DNA from: CAYIYO01 sp964367715
GTDB taxonomy: Bacteria > Chlamydiota > Chlamydiia > Chlamydiales > Criblamydiaceae
Reading direction: 5' to 3'
Length of the DNA stretch: 21,267 bases
Assembly: GCA_964367715.1 (NCBI GenBank)
Contig: CAYIYO010000033.1
Location: 1 to 21,267, forward strand
The notes under the pieces are model-generated. The model was given only the letters and a program-made list of their open reading frames with translations. It ran no database searches and was not told the DNA's origin. This document shows positions 15,376 to 21,267 of this stretch, one piece after another. Within the stretch, counting starts at the first letter, position 1. Every line of letters starts with the position of its first letter. The position numbers and the translations under genes were made by a program.

Positions 15376-15743
15376 TAGATAACCTCCGGCGCTAATGATG
15401 CTATTTTTAGAAATCCGCGGTCACGTACTTCACGGGCAACGGCACCGAAAATACGGGTTCCTTTTGGATTCTGCTTTTCATCAATGATGACGCAGCTGTT
15501 AGTATCGAATTTCAGGATCGATCCATCTTTACGGCGGATAGGATGACGTGTACGGATGATTACGCATTTTACTACATCTCCTTTCTTGACAGAGGCATCT
15601 GGTGATGTTTCTCTGACGGAACAGACGATGATGTCTCCTACCTGTGCATAACGACGCTTAGATCCGCCGAGGACTTTGAAACACTTGACGCGTTTCGCAC
15701 CTGAATTGTCGGCGACTTCTAAAACGGATTCTTGTTGAATCAT
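15375..15743 (-). CDS. rplN: 50S ribosomal protein L14
   Basis: Large-subunit protein forming intersubunit bridge contacts and the docking site for the silencing factor RsfS. The 122-residue product is highly conserved: MIQQESVLEVADNSGAKRVK at the start, then VVKCVIIRTRHPIRRKDGSI and GTRIFGAVAREVRDRGFLKI, ending SLAPEVI. ATG at 15743 has GGAG 10 bases upstream. Normal length. Confidence 0.98.
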   Translation of the reverse strand: MIQQESVLEVADNSGAKRVKCFKVLGGSKRRYAQVGDIIVCSVRETSPDASVKKGDVVKCVIIRTRHPIRRKDGSILKFDTNSCVIIDEKQNPKGTRIFGAVAREVRDRGFLKIASLAPEVI

Positions 15744-15781
15744 AAATTAATAACTCCGATTAATATAAAGTATTTCAGTCA

Positions 15782-16030
15782 TTACGCTGCTACAACGCGC
15801 CAACGTTTTAATTTTGAGAGAGGTCGAGTTTCGACGATAGTGACCTCTTTACCCATTTCTAGTGGTTCTCCCTCATGGTGCGCGTAGTATTTTTTTACCA
15901 TGCTGACAACCTTTTCATACTTCGGGTGTCTAAATACACGCTTGACGGCGACAACAACAGTGTTCTGCATTTTGTTAGAAATAACAGTTCCTGTTTTAGT
16001 TCTACGATTGTTTCGATCTTCTTGATTCAT
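15782..16030 (-). CDS. rpsQ: 30S ribosomal protein S17
   Basis: Primary 16S rRNA-binding protein of the 5' domain. The 82-residue product has KTGTVISNKMQNTVVVAVKR and HPKYEKVVSMVKKYYAHHEG, the OB-fold S17 signature, and ends SKLKRWRVVAA. I chose the ATG at 16030, which has GAGGA 7 bases upstream and gives the normal length; a GTG at 16060 would add ten residues and overlap rpmC by 8 bases. Confidence 0.95.
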   Translation of the reverse strand: MNQEDRNNRRTKTGTVISNKMQNTVVVAVKRVFRHPKYEKVVSMVKKYYAHHEGEPLEMGKEVTIVETRPLSKLKRWRVVAA

Positions 16031-16052
16031 CGATAATTCCTCATCCTGACTT

Positions 16053-16256
16053 TTATTCACTAGCTAGTTGTTTTTCACGGACAACCGTTAACAACTTTGC
16101 GATGTCTCTACGTTTGCTGCGCACTTGTTCAGGATGGTCGGCCTTTTTAGTGCGTTTTGTCTCATTAACCGCTTTGAAAAGATCTTTTTTCAAATCGATT
16201 AATAAGGCCTGAAGTTCATCATCTGACTTTTCTCTAAACTCTCTTGCAGTTGCCAT
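16053..16256 (-). CDS. rpmC: 50S ribosomal protein L29
   Basis: Small two-helix protein at the tunnel exit that contributes to the trigger factor and SRP docking surface. The 67-residue product carries EFREKSDDELQALLIDLKKD and the family motif SKRRDIAKLLTVVREKQ. Normal length (E. coli 63). It lies between rplP and rpsQ as in the classical S10 operon. Confidence 0.95.
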   Translation of the reverse strand: MATAREFREKSDDELQALLIDLKKDLFKAVNETKRTKKADHPEQVRSKRRDIAKLLTVVREKQLASE

Positions 16257-16266
16257 AACTTTATCC

Positions 16267-16683
16267 TTAAACTTGTTCTACGCGTTCTACGAAGCGGGTT
16301 TTCACTCCTAGCTTGGCAGCGGCGCGACGTAATGCATCCAATGCCATATCTTTTGGAACGTTTGCTACTTCGAACAGGATTCTACCTGGTCTTACAACAG
16401 CGACCCAGTGATCGACGTTACCTTTACCTTTACCCATACGAACTTCCGCAGGTTTTTTGGTAATTGGTTTATCAGGGAAGACGCGAATCCATACTTTACC
16501 ACGACGCTGAAAAAAGCGGTTGATGGCAATACGGCAGGCTTCGATCTGCTGATTTGTGACCCATCCACGTTCAAGAACTTGGATTCCGAATTCGCCGAAT
16601 TCGACGAAGTTACCACCCTTGCTTAAGCCAGAGTAGTGACCTTTTTGTACTTTACGGTGCTTTGTACGTTTAGGCATCATCAT
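16267..16683 (-). CDS. rplP: 50S ribosomal protein L16
   Basis: Binds near the A-site tRNA elbow in the central region of the 50S. The 138-residue product has MPKRTKHRKVQKGHYSGLSK and VWIRVFPDKPITKKPAEVRM followed by GKGKGNVDHWVAVVRPGRIL, the L16 signature. Three consecutive ATG codons (16675-16683) open the frame; AAGGAGG ends 10 bases before the first and 16 before the third, so the first or second is most likely used. The ribosome binding site lies inside the end of rpsC. Confidence 0.97.
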   Translation of the reverse strand: MMMPKRTKHRKVQKGHYSGLSKGGNFVEFGEFGIQVLERGWVTNQQIEACRIAINRFFQRRGKVWIRVFPDKPITKKPAEVRMGKGKGNVDHWVAVVRPGRILFEVANVPKDMALDALRRAAAKLGVKTRFVERVEQV

Positions 16684-16685
16684 AA

Positions 16686-17336
16686 TTATGCGGCCTCCTT
16701 CTTAACTAAGCGGTCGTCTTCTCCGCGGTTAATCCATACTTTAACACCGATACTTCCGTATGTTGTTTCTGCACGGCCATGGGCGTAGTCGATATCTGCA
16801 CGAAGAGTATGAAGAGGGATACTTCCATCTTTGTACCATTCTGTACGGGCAATTTCTGCTCCACCAATACGTCCGGACAATTGGATTTTAACGCCGATAG
16901 CGCCTGCGTCCATTGATGCTTGGATTGCTTTCTTCATTGCGCGGCGGAAAGGGATACGACGTTCCAATTGTTTCGCAATGTTGTCAGCAACGATTTTTGC
17001 ATCGAGGTCTGGGCGTTTAATCTCTTCGACTTCGACCCATACTTCTTTACCCGTCATTTTTGAAAGTTCGCCTTTGAGGATGTCGATTTCTGCGCCTTTC
17101 TTCCCGATAACCATTCCTGGTCGTGCAGTGCAGATTGTCACTTCAACTTTTTCGCTCATGCGGCGGATTTTTATTTGTGATGCGCCAACTAACGCGGGCT
17201 TTTGCATCAAATAACGACGAATTTTATGGTCTTCGATAAGCATGTTACCAAATTCTTGCTTATTTGCGTACCATTTTGATCGCCAATTTTTGTTACGGAT
17301 CAGGCGTACCCCGATCGGATTTGTTTTTTGTCCCAT
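16686..17336 (-). CDS. rpsC: 30S ribosomal protein S3
   Basis: Forms the mRNA entry pore with S4 and S5 and has helicase-assisting residues. The 216-residue product starts MGQKTNPIGVRLIRNKNWRS, has a type II KH domain with the GXXG loop at about 78-81 (MVIGKKGAEID), and the C-terminal domain with KIQLSGRIGGAEIARTEW. It is shorter than the 233 of E. coli, lacking part of the C-terminal tail, as many bacteria do. ATG at 17336 has AAGGAG upstream. Confidence 0.98.
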   Translation of the reverse strand: MGQKTNPIGVRLIRNKNWRSKWYANKQEFGNMLIEDHKIRRYLMQKPALVGASQIKIRRMSEKVEVTICTARPGMVIGKKGAEIDILKGELSKMTGKEVWVEVEEIKRPDLDAKIVADNIAKQLERRIPFRRAMKKAIQASMDAGAIGVKIQLSGRIGGAEIARTEWYKDGSIPLHTLRADIDYAHGRAETTYGSIGVKVWINRGEDDRLVKKEAA

Positions 17337-17348
17337 CGAACAGACTCC

Positions 17349-17684
17349 TTATTCAGTTCCCACCACAACGGTAAAATGACTCATGCGCTTAATGATCGGA
17401 TGACGACCACCTCTATTTTTCGGCTTTGCACGCTTAAGACGCGGGCCTTCATCAACTCTTACTTCGATTACTTTTAGATTCTCCCGGCGGATGTCTAGCT
17501 GTGTTTCGGCGTTGGCAACGGCGCTGTCTAGTGTTTTTTTCAACAAGCCGCCTGCTCTCATTTGGCAGAAGGTTAGCTGTACAACAGCATCTTCTACTTG
17601 TAGATTCCGAATCAGACCAGCAGCTAGCCTTGCCTTTGTCGGGCTGATTCTGACATATTTTGTGATCGCTTTTGCTCGATTCAT
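17349..17684 (-). CDS. rplV: 50S ribosomal protein L22
   Basis: Lines the exit tunnel with an extended beta hairpin. The 111-residue product has YVRISPTKARLAAGLIRNLQ, SAVANAETQLDIRRENLKVI, VDEGPRLKRAKPKNRGGRHP and the terminal RMSHFTVVV. The hairpin tip that forms the macrolide-proximal constriction is intact. Normal length. It starts with ATG at 17684, 21 bases after rpsS. Confidence 0.97.
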   Translation of the reverse strand: MNRAKAITKYVRISPTKARLAAGLIRNLQVEDAVVQLTFCQMRAGGLLKKTLDSAVANAETQLDIRRENLKVIEVRVDEGPRLKRAKPKNRGGRHPIIKRMSHFTVVVGTE

Positions 17685-17705
17685 CTCGCGTTACCTCTTT
17701 GAACG

Positions 17706-17975
17706 TTACGCTTGTTTCTTAACTGGGTGGCCTTTGAAGGTACGCGTTGGGGAAAATTCACCCAGTTTGTGTCCAACCATGTTCTCCGTGACGAAGACGG
17801 AGATAAATTTTTTCCCATTGTGAACTTCGAACGTATGTCCGATCATTTCGGGAATGACCATTGACCGTCGTGACCAGGTCTTAATCAATTTTTTTTCGTT
17901 TTTCTCATTCTGAACATCCACTTTCTTTAGAAGGTGGTGGTCAACGAATGGTCCTTTTTTTAACGATCTAGGCAT
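17706..17975 (-). CDS. rpsS: 30S ribosomal protein S19
   Basis: Head protein at the subunit interface near the A site. The 89-residue product starts MPRSLKKGPFVDHHLLKKVD and contains IKTWSRRSMVIPEMIGHTFE, VHNGKKFISVFVTENMVGHK and LGEFSPTRTFKGH, all S19 signatures. It begins 2 bases after the rplB stop, with AAGGAAG 6 bases before the ATG. Confidence 0.98.
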   Translation of the reverse strand: MPRSLKKGPFVDHHLLKKVDVQNEKNEKKLIKTWSRRSMVIPEMIGHTFEVHNGKKFISVFVTENMVGHKLGEFSPTRTFKGHPVKKQA

Positions 17976-17977
17976 AA

Positions 17978-18823
17978 TTACTTCTTCCTTCGGTCTTTAA
18001 CAACGTGCTTAGTGGACTTTTTAAGGGAACGAGTACGAAAACCTTTAGTATACTGTGCCCATGGAGTTTGTGGAACGTTACCTTTGCTCTTTCCTTCACC
18101 ACCGCCGTGAGGGTGATCAACCGGGTTCATGACAACGCCACGAACAGTAGGACGGATCCCTTTCCAACGCATTCTTCCGGCTTTACCTTCTACGCGGAGA
18201 TTGTGTTCCGAGTTAGAAACTTGACCAAAAGTTGCACGGCATTGTTCGTTGAAATTGCGCATTTCACCGGAAGGAAGACGTAGAGTAGCGAAGCCATTGG
18301 CACGTGCCATCAGCTGTGCAGATAATCCTGCAGAGCGGACGAGTTTAGCGCCTTTTCCTGGAATGAGTTCCAAGTTATGGACAGTCGAACCTAAAGGCAT
18401 ATCCTTAAGTTTCATGCAGTAGCCAACTTTAAAAGGAGGCTGGTCTGTTGTCATGACTGTATCGCCTTCTTTTAGACCGTGTGGAGCTAAGATGTAGCGT
18501 TTTTCTCCATCGGCGTAGTGTAGAAGGGCGATGTAGCCTGAGCGGTTTGGATCGTATTCGATCGACGCCACGCGTGCTGGAATATTTTCCTTATCGCGGA
18601 TGAAGTCGATAATGCGGTAGCGACGCTTGTGTCCGCCGCCACGATGACGAATAGTGATATGACCGTGGTTATTGCGACCATTCGTGCGCTTCTTCGGCAG
18701 CAAGAGTGCTTTTAACGGTTTTACCGTTGCGCGTGCTCCTGGCTTGCGGCGTGTCAGCTTTTCATTAATCGGCAGAACCAGCTGCCTTGTACTAGGAGTA
18801 ATGGGACGATATTTACGTAACAT
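17978..18823 (-). CDS. rplB: 50S ribosomal protein L2
   Basis: Core protein required for subunit association and for peptidyl transferase centre assembly. The 281-residue product has the OB-fold and SH3-like domains, RHRGGGHKRRYRIIDF at about 59-74, and the invariant HPHGGGEG at 237-244 close to the catalytic centre. Length is near the 273 of E. coli. The ribosome binding site at the ATG (18823) is weak (GAG only), so translation may be coupled to rplW. Confidence 0.98.
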   Translation of the reverse strand: MLRKYRPITPSTRQLVLPINEKLTRRKPGARATVKPLKALLLPKKRTNGRNNHGHITIRHRGGGHKRRYRIIDFIRDKENIPARVASIEYDPNRSGYIALLHYADGEKRYILAPHGLKEGDTVMTTDQPPFKVGYCMKLKDMPLGSTVHNLELIPGKGAKLVRSAGLSAQLMARANGFATLRLPSGEMRNFNEQCRATFGQVSNSEHNLRVEGKAGRMRWKGIRPTVRGVVMNPVDHPHGGGEGKSKGNVPQTPWAQYTKGFRTRSLKKSTKHVVKDRRKK

Positions 18824-18847
18824 GTGCGTCTCAGCTTTGGTTATCGA

Positions 18848-19180
18848 TTAAATGTCTTCTAAAGTGTCGCCCTTTTCGAGGGTGACAATTGCTTTTTTCT
18901 TGTTTATCGTTGTGCCAAGTCTTCCACGGACACGTCTCTGTTTACCTTTGACGTTGATGGTATTGACGCTAACGACTTTAATGCCGCGGTCTTTGTAGAT
19001 TTCTTCTACTGCTGCTGCGATTTGCTTTTTATTTGCATCAGGATTGACGATAAACACGTACTTTGGCAATTCAAATCGGCGAACCGATGCGTTGCTTTCT
19101 GAGTCTTTCAGATTAAGTAGCATAGTGGATTTTTCCGTAATATGCTGATGCTTGATAATGCTATAGGGGTCAAATGACAT
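18848..19180 (-). CDS. rplW: 50S ribosomal protein L23
   Basis: Main docking site at the tunnel exit for trigger factor and SRP. The product from ATG at 19180 is 110 residues: YSIIKHQHITEKSTMLLNLK, FIVNPDANKKQIAAAVEEIY and VVSVNTINVKGKQRRVRGRL are family motifs. The open frame continues upstream to 19354, but that part is the rplD end read in another frame; AAGGA lies 9 bases before the chosen ATG. Confidence 0.95.
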   Translation of the reverse strand: MSFDPYSIIKHQHITEKSTMLLNLKDSESNASVRRFELPKYVFIVNPDANKKQIAAAVEEIYKDRGIKVVSVNTINVKGKQRRVRGRLGTTINKKKAIVTLEKGDTLEDI

Positions 19181-19194
19181 AATAGTTTTTCCTT

Positions 19195-19881
19195 TTATCC
19201 ACAAAGCCACTGTTGAAGTTCTGTCAAAGCAGGTTCTGTCAACACAACATGACGGGCGACCATAACGTCGTAACCGCTGATTTTTGTTGCGATAGAGAAT
19301 TCTGTTTTTGGTATATTTCTTAAGCTTCTTGCAAAGTTTTCGTGCTTGCGGCATTTGACGTTTGCAGAGACTTTTTTGCCTTCTGTTTCGACTTCTACTT
19401 TTTCGCTTTCGCCAAGGAACAGGATACGTCCTCTTTCCAATCCGAGCTTGCTAATCAAGTTAACAAGAGTTTTGGTTTTTGGAGCGTCCATTTCTGTGGA
19501 AGCGATGATGTGTAGGTTGCCAGATTTAATTTTGCTAGCAATAAGAGAAGCGATCGCAAGACGGCGTTCTTTTTTGTTGATGCGTACGTGTTGATCAAAC
19601 TTTGGTTTTGGTCCAAAAACGACTCCTCCCCCACGGAACTGTGGAGCGACAAGACATCCTTGACGAGCGCTACCGGTGCCTTTTTGAGGACGTGGTTTCG
19701 CTGTTGTATGTTGGACTTCTGCGCGTGTTTTTGTACTTGCAGACCATTGTCTTTTGTTTTCACGGATGGCGACAATATAGTCTTTTACCATCTGGCTGTT
19801 AGCTTCGGCAGTGGCGAGCGAGCCGGTGTTGACTTCGCCTAGCGCATTGCCTTCTAGACTGTATTTTTTTGCATTAACCAC
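19195..19881 (-). CDS. rplD: 50S ribosomal protein L4
   Basis: Lines the exit tunnel with a long loop; in E. coli it is also the autogenous repressor of the S10 operon. The product of about 228 residues has the N-terminal KKYSLEGNALGEV, the tunnel loop around KPRPQKGTGSARQGCLVAPQ and FRGGGVVFGPKP, and a globular C-terminal domain. I favour a GTG start at 19881 because GGAG lies 6 bases upstream; another in-frame GTG at 19893 (four residues longer) has no ribosome binding site. Neither is ATG. It follows rplC after a few bases. Confidence 0.95.
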   Translation of the reverse strand: MVNAKKYSLEGNALGEVNTGSLATAEANSQMVKDYIVAIRENKRQWSASTKTRAEVQHTTAKPRPQKGTGSARQGCLVAPQFRGGGVVFGPKPKFDQHVRINKKERRLAIASLIASKIKSGNLHIIASTEMDAPKTKTLVNLISKLGLERGRILFLGESEKVEVETEGKKVSANVKCRKHENFARSLRNIPKTEFSIATKISGYDVMVARHVVLTEPALTELQQWLCG

Positions 19882-19896
19882 GATTCTCTCCACGAA

Positions 19897-20565
19897 TTAA
19901 GCCGCTTGGATTTTTTTTGCTAATTTAACGAAGACTAGGTTGTCGACAGGACCTGGTACGGCACCTTCAACGATGATCAAGTTTTTTTCTTCGTCAATTT
20001 TAATTACTTTCAAGTTTTCGACAGTGACGTTCTCGTCTCCCATATGACTTGCCTGTGGTTTACCTGGAAGAACGCGACCTGGTGTGGAGCGCATCCCTTG
20101 GGAACCGCGGTGACGGTGGAAGCCTGAGCCGTGAGAAGCAGGACCGCCTCTAAAGTGGTACTTTTTCATTACCCCAGCGTATCCTTTACCTTTTGAGCGG
20201 CCGGAAACGTCGACATGTGTCATTCCAACGAATGCTTCGACGCCGATCTCTTGTCCCACTTGGTACATAGAAACATCATCGAGACGGGATTCGTTAAGGT
20301 GACGTCGAGGTTCGACACCCGCCTTTTTAAAGTGGCCGGCGAGAGGCTTCTTGGCGCGGCGTTCTACGGTACGTGGATCGTTAGCGACGATACGTTCGAA
20401 GCCAAGCTGAAGAGCGCTGTAGCCATCGTTTTCTTTAGTCTTGATTTGGGTGACAACGTTTTTTTCCAATTCAATAACGGTACAGGTAATCATATTTCCT
20501 TTCTCGTCAAAAACTTGGGTCATCCCACGCTTTTTGCCCATCAATTTAAGCAGTTTACGCGCCAT
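19897..20565 (-). CDS. rplC: 50S ribosomal protein L3
   Basis: First gene of the operon here; an assembly initiator whose loop reaches the peptidyl transferase centre. The 222-residue product has LMGKKRGMTQVFDEKGNMIT, VDVSGRSKGKGYAGVMKKYH, the loop GGPASHGSGFHRHRGSQGMR and the STPGRVLPGKPQASHMG segment. The Gln methylated by PrmB in E. coli aligns here with Met (GSQGM against GSIGQ). rpsJ, which precedes rplC in most bacteria, is absent, as in Chlamydia, where it is linked to fusA. ATG at 20565 has AAGGAA about 10 bases upstream. Confidence 0.97.
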   Translation of the reverse strand: MARKLLKLMGKKRGMTQVFDEKGNMITCTVIELEKNVVTQIKTKENDGYSALQLGFERIVANDPRTVERRAKKPLAGHFKKAGVEPRRHLNESRLDDVSMYQVGQEIGVEAFVGMTHVDVSGRSKGKGYAGVMKKYHFRGGPASHGSGFHRHRGSQGMRSTPGRVLPGKPQASHMGDENVTVENLKVIKIDEEKNLIIVEGAVPGPVDNLVFVKLAKKIQAA

Positions 20566-20773
20566 ATCTATTCATTCCTTAACAGCTAGTCCCATGATCT
20601 ATTCAATGGGTTACATTCAATTTTATTAACAATTGGGTTGACAGGGTTCCATTCTTGCTAGTGAAAAGGTACGTGAGTATCACGCTCTTCTCAGGGCAAA
20701 GACTGGGAATTCTGCATTCGGCCACATCATCCAAATGCTCGAAAGGAAGAGATTAACAAACGTCGCCTTTATT
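20566..20773. other. Intergenic region expected to hold the ribosomal operon promoter
   Basis: The region upstream of rplC must drive the operon, but I could not find a convincing -35/-10 pair on the minus strand; the AT-rich part around 20611-20640 (TTGTTAATAAAATTGAATG) is the best place. No L4-type leader structure as in E. coli was recognised. A small stem CCCAT/ATGGG lies near 20591-20610. Confidence 0.4.
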
Positions 20774-21133
20774 CTACAAGTGCTTTCCGTCATTTTTCTC
20801 TTTTTTTTCTTTTTTTATCGCGTTTTCATCATGTGAGAACGCTTTTCGCTTTACACTCCCCTTGGGGACGGTGCGCGGTTTCGTGTTCAGGGCACTTTCT
20901 TGATCAGTTTTAATATTTTTCCTTACCTTTTTCAGAGGTCGTTCCGCATTAGTAAGGAGAGGAACAGGTGGAGCTTCACTCTCAATAGTCTCCATGGTCT
21001 CGATAGTCTCGGGAATATAAGGATGACTAAAGGCGATTAGACTAAGGAAGAGAAGACCTGCACAAAGAGTAAGGATGATAAGGCGTTCGTGAACGACGAG
21101 CTTAGGACGATTAAAGGTGGGGTCGAGAGGCAT
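20774..21133 (-). CDS. Small single-pass membrane protein with long basic tail, function unknown
   Basis: The product from ATG at 21133 is 119 residues: a short N-terminus (PLDPTFNRPKLVVHER), one hydrophobic helix at about residues 17-35 (LIILTLCAGLLFLSLIAF), a Pro/Glu/Thr-rich linker (IPETIETMETIESEAPPVP), and a strongly basic, probably disordered C-terminal half ending in KKEKKEKN. Positive residues on both sides of the helix leave topology open. The frame extends to 21235, but that part runs into repeat copy D and is not supported. No clear ribosome binding site precedes the ATG, so the start is uncertain. It lies upstream of rplC in the same direction. I do not recognise the family. Confidence 0.6.
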   Translation of the reverse strand: MPLDPTFNRPKLVVHERLIILTLCAGLLFLSLIAFSHPYIPETIETMETIESEAPPVPLLTNAERPLKKVRKNIKTDQESALNTKPRTVPKGSVKRKAFSHDENAIKKEKKEKNDGKHL

Positions 21134-21204
21134 TTTGAAAACGGTATGTAAAAAAGAGGGTAAGTAAAAAAAACGGTATTTTAAAATTTTATTTTTAAAC
21201 GAAG

Positions 21205-21267
21205 TTGCGTATATACCGATTTGCATCAGGCTCAAAGAGCCGGCATCTTACAGCGAAGGTCGGAACG
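21205..21267 (-). repeat. Dispersed multi-hairpin repeat, copy D (inverted, cut by window end)
   Basis: On the minus strand it reads CGTTCCGACCTTCGCTGTAA, then GATGCC, the GGCTC-TTT-GAGCC hairpin (21229-21241) and TGATGCAAATCG before diverging. It matches copy A over 41 of 42 bases from the start to the GGCTC hairpin and beyond, and is in the opposite orientation. The rest lies outside the window. Confidence 0.8.

Noticed and set aside
19181..19354. N-terminal extension of rplW
   Set aside because: It overlaps the end of rplD in another frame; L23 proteins start at the MSFDPYSIIK equivalent.
20638..20643. Perfect TTGACA on the plus strand upstream of rplC
   Set aside because: There is no -10 at the right distance and no plus-strand gene downstream.

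Overview
The window reads as a chromosomal segment of a member of the Chlamydiae, most likely an environmental or amoeba-associated family rather than Chlamydiaceae. The evidence is gene order. A rplC-to-rplQ ribosomal block runs without rpsJ, rpsN, rpmD, rpmJ, infA, adk, map or rpsD, is followed by gapA, and gapA is followed by a protein that resembles the conserved chlamydial hypothetical at this position (CT504 in C. trachomatis, from memory). Two proteins look like inclusion-membrane (Inc) proteins. The nicotinamide salvage pair pncB-pncA, which I do not expect in Chlamydiaceae, argues for an environmental lineage. Species cannot be fixed from sequence alone.

Layout: every supported gene lies on the minus strand, so transcription runs from high to low coordinates. 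21133-20774 encodes a small single-pass membrane protein of unknown role. 20565-8049 is the merged S10/spc/alpha operon: rplC, rplD, rplW, rplB, rpsS, rplV, rpsC, rplP, rpmC, rpsQ, rplN, rplX, rplE, rpsH, rplF, rplR, rpsE, rplO, secY, rpsM, rpsK, rpoA, rplQ. It is closed by a strong intrinsic terminator at 7985-8022. An AT-rich gap and an Inc-like gene (7622-6837) follow, then a 97-bp imperfect palindrome (6729-6825), gapA with a good promoter, the CT504-like gene, pncB and pncA. The left 2 kb is accessory: a frameshifted pncA-like remnant, three copies of a multi-hairpin repeat, a second Inc-like gene with two in-frame microsatellites and its own promoter and terminator, and a small protein resembling a potassium-channel pore.

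How the genes work together: the operon makes 21 ribosomal proteins, the RNA polymerase alpha subunit and the SecY translocon pore. GapA is the central glycolytic dehydrogenase and uses NAD+, while PncA and PncB turn nicotinamide into nicotinate mononucleotide for NAD+ synthesis, so housekeeping redox metabolism sits beside the translation block. The two Inc-like paralogs share an 85-residue hydrophobic domain (51 of 85 identical in a hand alignment) but have unrelated tails. One is inserted exactly where other chlamydiae have rplQ directly next to gapA.

The strongest unexplained material is non-coding: a dispersed repeat made of consecutive short hairpins, with a compensatory base-pair change between copies, present four times including inverted copies at both ends of the window; the 97-bp palindrome; and the repeat-flanked gene remnant. 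I saw no rRNA, tRNA, CRISPR array, transposase or phage gene.
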